Of a stretch of 64,000 nucleotides of DNA, positions 59,225 through 64,000 are shown one piece after another; positions within the stretch are counted from its first letter, which is position 1, and each line of letters begins with the position of its first letter. The notes under the pieces were generated by a model that did not search any database, was not told the origin of the DNA, and saw nothing but the letters and a program-made list of their open reading frames with translations. The translations under genes were made by a program, and so were the position numbers. The stretch comes from Elysia chlorotica (Eukaryota; Mollusca; Gastropoda; Plakobranchidae): contig RQTK01000325.1 of the NCBI GenBank assembly GCA_003991915.1, positions 221,942 through 285,941 on the forward strand, read 5' to 3'.

Positions 59225-59873
59225 CCGACCTTCGGCTGATACATCTAAGTCGGGAGTCTAAATCTACCTTCTCTTTGTGCTTAGTGTCCCAAGCTCAACA
59301 GTATGGTACAATGTATTGTTTTTGGAGGCGTCGGCTTCAAGGTCAATCCAAGTTGACGGTGATCCCAGTTTGTTTTCTTCTTTTTTTTGTTCTGTGTAGT
59401 GAATTTGTTGTCTTTCATCGCTACCATGCTGTGATCTGGTTTACTGTCTTGTCCATATTACACCGTAGTATTAATTGCAATTAGCTATAGTCACAGAAGC
59501 GAACAAACGTTAGTCACAGAAAAAATGTACCAATTCCCTTCATTCACAGATCATACAAGTAGCTGTGTTAAGTGCAATTGTCTTTAGTCAAATAACAAGA
59601 ACAACAAAAACAATACAACATCCACAAAACAACAACAACAACATCAGAAACAACAACAACAACGACGACGACGATGACGATGACGGCTGTTGCATTAAAA
59701 CACAGTTTCTAAGGGTGGGTGTGGATAAAAAATAGAGTAATAAATGTTTTTTAAAAGAACAGAACACACAAAATACGAAAGAATTAAAAAAAAAATGAAA
59801 GAACTGAATGAAACCGAGGCCGCACATCACCTGCAGTAATGGCGCAGATGCACTTCCCGTTTGTTGTACTTAC

Positions 59874-59936
59874 CTCCCCTTGGCTCTGACGTCAGCCATT
59901 CAAAGTCTCCGGATCTTTTAGTTCGCTCCATTAGGC
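59874..59936 (-). CDS. Candidate exon of an unidentified minus-strand gene
   Basis: On the minus strand a good acceptor (attctttgcag) precedes 59936 and a strong donor GGAG/GTAAGTAC follows 59874. Only one frame is open and it reads LMERTKRSGDFEWLTSEPRG. The Met could be a start codon (gcctaATGG). The two strong splice sites and the single open frame suggest a real 63-bp exon. No partner exon was identified and the family is unknown. Confidence 0.4.
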
Positions 59937-60152
59937 CTGCAAAGAATTTGGCTGTGCGTAATCTTTGAGAGTATTTGCTTCAAAGTTTGGGGGCCGGAAA
60001 TAGGGTTCCTATGTTTAAAACAGTTTTCTTCAGTTACGTTTCGTAATCAATTGGAGATTTTTATTGTCAATGAACCAAAGGATTATGTTTTATCTATTCT
60101 TTATCAATAATTTAACATATTATGGTTGGCTGACTGTTGATTGATCAAAATC

Positions 60153-60155
<3 letters not shown>

Positions 60156-60246
<91 letters not shown>

Positions 60247-60260
60247 GAGAAGGAAAGAGA
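60156..60260. repeat. (GA)n array
   Basis: About 90 bp of ga units with one gata interruption and a decayed end. Confidence 0.95.
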
Positions 60261-60344
60261 TAAAGAAAGACTTGGTTAGGTATATCTAAACTTGCTCACA
60301 GGCATTCCATCTCACACCCGAAGAGCGTCCATCTTTTCTGGTCC

Positions 60345-61155
60345 AAAGGTCGAAGTAAATGTCGCCTCCATTGGTTTGACTGTTCTGAAGGTCCAAGTAA
60401 ATGTAGTCTCCATTGGTTTGACTGTTCTAAAGGTCCAAGTAAATGATTGTAGTCTCCATTGGTTTGACTGTTCTAAAGGTCCAAGTAAATGTAGTCTCCA
60501 TTGGTTTGACTGTTCTAAAGGTCCAAGTAAATGATTGTAGTCTCCATTGGTTTGACTGTTCTAAAGGTCCAAGTAAATGTAGTCTCCATTGGTTTGACTG
60601 TTCTAAAGGTCCAAGTAAATGATTGTAGTCTCCATTGGTTTGACTGTTCTAAAGGTCCAAGTAAATGATTGTAGTCTCCATTGGTTTGCTGTTCTAAAGG
60701 TCCAAGTAAATGATTGTAGTTCATTGGTTGTTCTAAGTGATGATGTAGCTAAATGGAGTCTCCATTGGTTTGACTGTTCTAAAGGTCCAAGTAAATGGAG
60801 TCTCCATTGGTTTGACTGTTCTAAAGGTCCAAGTAAATGGAGTCTCCATTGGTTTGACTGTTCTAAAGGTCCAAGTAAATGTAGTCTCCATTGGTTTGAC
60901 TGTTCCTAAAGGTCCAAGTAAATGTAGTCTCCATTGGTTTGACTGTTCTAAAGGTCCAAGTAAATGTAGTCTCCATTGGTTTGACTGTTCTAAAGGTCCA
61001 AGTAAATGATTGTAGTCTCCATTGGTTTGACTGTTCTAAAGGTCCAAGTAAATGTAGTCTCCATTGGTTTGACTGTTCTGAAGGTCCAAGTAAATGTAGT
61101 CTCCATTGGTTTGACTGTTCCAAAGGTCCAAGTAAATGTGGTCACCATTGGTTTG
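60345..61155. repeat. 42-47-bp minisatellite, about 19 copies
   Basis: Units contain tctccattggtttgactgtt, then ctaaaggtccaagtaaatg. A five-base insert (attgt) is present in some units, giving the two length classes. Each unit carries CCATTGGTTTG, whose reverse complement contains a CCAAT box. Translations in all frames are repetitive artefacts. Confidence 0.93.
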
Positions 61156-61194
61156 ACGTCTTCTTAGATCTTCCGAAGAATCCGTGGCATCAGC

Positions 61195-61262
61195 TTAGAC
61201 TCGAACCCTGGGTCCCCTCATCTTGAGTCCAAACCACTTCAGACTGAGCTATCCAACGCTCA
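61195..61262 (-). mobile_element. tRNA-derived SINE head next to the minisatellite
   Basis: On the minus strand: gttggatagctcagtctgaa, then box B agggttcgagtc in tRNA-like spacing. Confidence 0.55.
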
Positions 61263-61424
61263 AAAAACAATAGAAGAAGAACATAGTATTATGTGGTGTG
61301 TTGTTTGAACATTGGTCTTTTCTTCTAGTATTCTATTACTTTATATATTCATCGTTTGTGGTCCGTAGAAACTGTAGAAATAATTTCTTTTCATTAATTT
61401 ACAGGATTATTTTTTAAGGCGTCA

Positions 61425-61425
61425 G

Positions 61426-61481
<56 letters not shown>

Positions 61482-61515
61482 ATTGTTGTTGTTTTTGTTC
61501 TTGTTGCTGCTGCTG
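61425..61515. repeat. (GTT)n microsatellite
   Basis: About 90 bp of ttg units with a few substitutions. Confidence 0.95.
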
Positions 61516-61554
61516 TTTTTGCTATTGTTGCTTATTGAGAATACCCAATTCTGT

Positions 61555-61800
61555 GCATTGAAAGCGGAAGGCTGCGGTTCGAATCTCGGTTAACAAGCCC
61601 TTAACAGTATGAGCATCTTCTTGGCGCTTCCACTGAGCCTGGTCGACAAGTTGTCTACCAGTTTGTCTCCTGAGTCAGGCGTCTGACTTAAGGGGAAAAG
61701 CCAAGGCCTAGATAATCCTGCCCTTGGATTCCGTCGCCCTTGAGAAACTTTCTTAAGCCTTAGGTGACGTTAAACTCGGCAGGAGATTCGCTTTTCTGAT
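61555..61800 (+). mobile_element. Possible second SINE-like element
   Basis: It has a box B-like gcggttcgaatctcgg followed by about 200 bp of moderately GC-rich sequence (ggggaaaagccaaggccta and so on) unlike the main SINE body. Only one copy is seen, so the call is weak. Confidence 0.3.
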
Positions 61801-62150
61801 CAAAGATATTGAGCTTTAACATAGATATGGACACAAGAGCCATAATTAAGGTTAAATAAAGTCAAGGTCTTGTTGGGACCTATTTTATTCAACTTTTTCA
61901 ATATTAAAATGGCAGCAAATCGTTGGAAACAGGAAGCCAGTGGCTCATATCGAATGCGCCGTATCGAGCGGTTGGATTGGTGCTGTTCCTGCTCTGGATT
62001 TCATATCGATTACCTAAAATTATTATCCAGTTTAAACCAGAATAACTCGGGGGTTGGCACAGTTTCTATTTTTCTTTCTATCTATTTTGTGTCTGTCTAT
62101 GAGTTGTAGTGTTGCTTCTCTTTCTGTTTGTACGTAGCTCTATTATCCAA

Positions 62151-62157
<7 letters not shown>

Positions 62158-62200
<43 letters not shown>
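62158..62200. repeat. (TC)n tract
   Basis: About 40 bp of ct units, with further pyrimidine-rich sequence to 62265. Confidence 0.95.
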
Positions 62201-62753
62201 ATTTAAATCTGCGTCTCTCTTTCTTTCCGTCTCTCCCACACACACACTCTCTCTCTATCTATCTTATCAAAATTACGTGGTACATTGTATTCAAACAGAG
62301 AAATATGACTAGTGTGTCACGTGATGCGTGTACCAAGTTTGGTCAAATATTAAAAAAATAAAATGAAACTTCTTTGTCTTCGTCCAATCGACTCAAGGGA
62401 CCGAAGTCAAACCCCAATAAAAATCAGTTATGGATTCGTTCAAATTATAGATCCATTTTTACGAGGAATTTCACACTCAGTGAGCTAAAAGTAGTGTTGC
62501 TTTTCATAGTATGTTCTTTGAATTATATTGGATTGATTGTATCGGTTTTAATCACTTTTATTATTATTAAACTTTGATGTTGAAGAGCACCAGAATGCTC
62601 TACCGGCAGAGCTTTGGTTTGATGATGAGGAGTTCAGAGTTTCAAGTCTCAGCTGGCGGGGCCAATCTCCGTAAAGAATTTTCTTACGAAATCTAAAAAA
62701 ACAAACAATCAAACAAACATGAAAAACATTATCTGAAGAAGAAAGAAGGAGGA

Positions 62754-62980
62754 GGGGGGGGGGGGGGGGGGGGGGTTAAATGAATGAAATACTATGTAGT
62801 ACATGTAAACATGATAATTTTCCTCGATGCACAGATTTTAATTTAGGCATACTTTATAACCAGTCAATGTGTGTTTTCTATGCCTGTGTGTGTGTGTGTG
62901 TGCGCGTGTGTGTGTGTATGTGTGTGCCGAGTTGCTTCCTTGAAAGCAGCAAAGTTTATCGGTCTTTTTGTGCGGCAGCG
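62754..62980 (+). repeat. Direct duplication, copy 1 (partner 63300-63490)
   Basis: It begins in a G run and includes actatgtagtacatgtaaac, the (TG)n stretch, and gccgagttgcttccttgaaa to cggtctttttg. The second copy is shorter in the (TG)n part. Confidence 0.85.
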
Positions 62981-63299
62981 TTAGCTAACTAACGTGGGAT
63001 ATGGAACTCTTCTGTGAAACAAGATCACCCGCAGTCGGACCTTACAGTTCAGGTCTTAACATTGTTTTGGTCCAAGATTAGTTTTAGTTGCTCTCTTTTT
63101 ACACGTCAATAGACTAAAAATACACTTGATTAAAACACACTGTGTATCAAAACAGACAACAAAATCAAAGGAAATCAAATGAAATCTAAATTCCTGTCAT
63201 AATACTAATATTTGAAAATTGATATGATAGATAACCTAATGGCAAGTGAAACGATATAAATATATATATATATTTATATATAATGCTGTTACATCTTAA

Positions 63300-63540
63300 T
63301 GGGAGGGGGGGAGGTTAAATGCATCAAATACTATGTAGTACATGTAAACATGATAATTTTCCTCGATGCACAGATTTTAATTTAGGCATACTTTATAACC
63401 AGTCGATGTGTGTTTTCTATGCCTGTGTGTGTGTATGTGTGTGCCGAGTTGCTTCCTTGAAAGCAGCAAAGTTTATCGGTCTTTTTGAAAATTGACATGA
63501 TAGATAACCTACTGGCAAGTGAAACGATATATATATAAAA
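63300..63540 (+). repeat. Direct duplication, copy 2 (partner 62754-62980 and 63215-63270)
   Basis: After cggtctttttg the sequence jumps to aaattgacatgatagataac, then ggcaagtgaaacgatata. In copy 1 these words lie further downstream, at 63215-63265. Copy 2 therefore has an internal deletion of about 230 bp. Confidence 0.8.
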
Positions 63541-63554
63541 AAAAAAACTATCTC

Positions 63555-63557
<3 letters not shown>

Positions 63558-63621
<64 letters not shown>
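63558..63621. repeat. (GA)n array
   Basis: About 64 bp of ga units. The open frame that runs into it from the minus strand is not supported. Confidence 0.95.
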
Positions 63622-63624
<3 letters not shown>

Positions 63625-64000
63625 GGGGTCTGCAGAGAGACTGCAAAATCAAACGAACCGCCCCCTGCACAGAGAGGTGAGACTCATCTAAGCGTGCGAG
63701 CAAATGAAACGGAACTCGATTCGGGATCCCAATATCCGGATAAATCCATATCAGCGAATCCATTGGCCTGTCCACAATGACGTCATGAACACACCAGGCA
63801 TCCTGTATCGGCTTCAAATACATTGGACATTCGATATGAGCATCAATAGTACGTTATCTGCGGATCTTCCATAACGAAAGCAACAACATAATAAAAACAA
63901 CAATAACAAAAAACAACCTACATACTGCCCATACTTTTGGGAACACTTTAGATGAATGTGGCTACGTCTGGTTAGTGATTCGTTTTGGTTTCGAAACAAA

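Larger units (their letters stand above)
57500..59870. other. Region without a recognised gene
   Basis: It contains C runs near 57869, a tRNA-like SINE head on the minus strand at about 58300-58360 (ggatagctcagttgttag), a foldback-related core at 58671-58719 and a (GA)n array at 59160-59218. Confidence 0.45.

Noticed and set aside
60292..61226. Open frames over the 42-47-bp minisatellite
   Set aside because: All frames give repeated peptides that shift with unit-length changes. No start, splice or family support.

Overview
The window is animal nuclear DNA. I infer a lophotrochozoan, most likely a gastropod mollusc. Coding exons of about 60-340 bp are separated by AT-rich introns. Long (GA)n, (AAT)n and (GTA)n arrays, many minisatellites and a dense tRNA-derived SINE family fill the rest. 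No ribosomal, viral or prokaryotic genes were seen. Known gaps are 383 N at 56118-56500 and one N at 27320.

Layout, left to right. (1) About 1-11900: the 3' part of a plus-strand gene I do not recognise. It has four phase-compatible exons ending at a stop at 10985; the last exon carries an in-frame 12-residue minisatellite. A broken partial copy of that exon and its 3' flank lies upstream in the preceding intron (7549-9038). (2) 16864-29342, minus strand: complete PRPF3 (U4/U6 snRNP protein Prp3), 17 coding exons, 692 aa, with a long 3' UTR and an inferred 5' noncoding exon. (3) 32595-39899, plus strand: GPS2 (G protein pathway suppressor 2, an NCoR/SMRT-HDAC3 subunit), 10 exons plus one duplicated exon. 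(4) 41247-51473, minus strand: complete AATF/Che-1, 14 exons, 582 aa, with a 5'-truncated LINE fragment in intron 1. (5) 54438-54581: a promoter-like cluster of motifs. (6) 56696-57493, plus strand: a C-type lectin-domain protein next to the assembly gap. (7) 57500-64000: mostly repeats, with one candidate minus-strand exon at 59874-59936.

PRPF3 and GPS2 are head to head, and GPS2 and AATF are tail to tail. All three are nuclear gene-expression factors (splicing; co-repression; rRNA processing and transcription). All splice coordinates were derived by hand from consensus sites and phase; the summed lengths of PRPF3 and AATF match the known family sizes.

The most unusual signal is that tandem repeats are repeatedly centred on splice sites. 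AATF exon 8 carries 19 tandem copies of its own 5' splice site. GPS2 exon 7 has 9 tandem copies of its 3' splice site. PRPF3 exon 12 has four copies of its acceptor plus exon start. PRPF3 exon 13 is flanked on both sides by minisatellites that abut its splice sites. GPS2 exon 9 is duplicated in frame. Mis-use of the AATF or GPS2 copies would bring in an in-frame stop, so they could act as decoy or poison splice sites; that function is inference.
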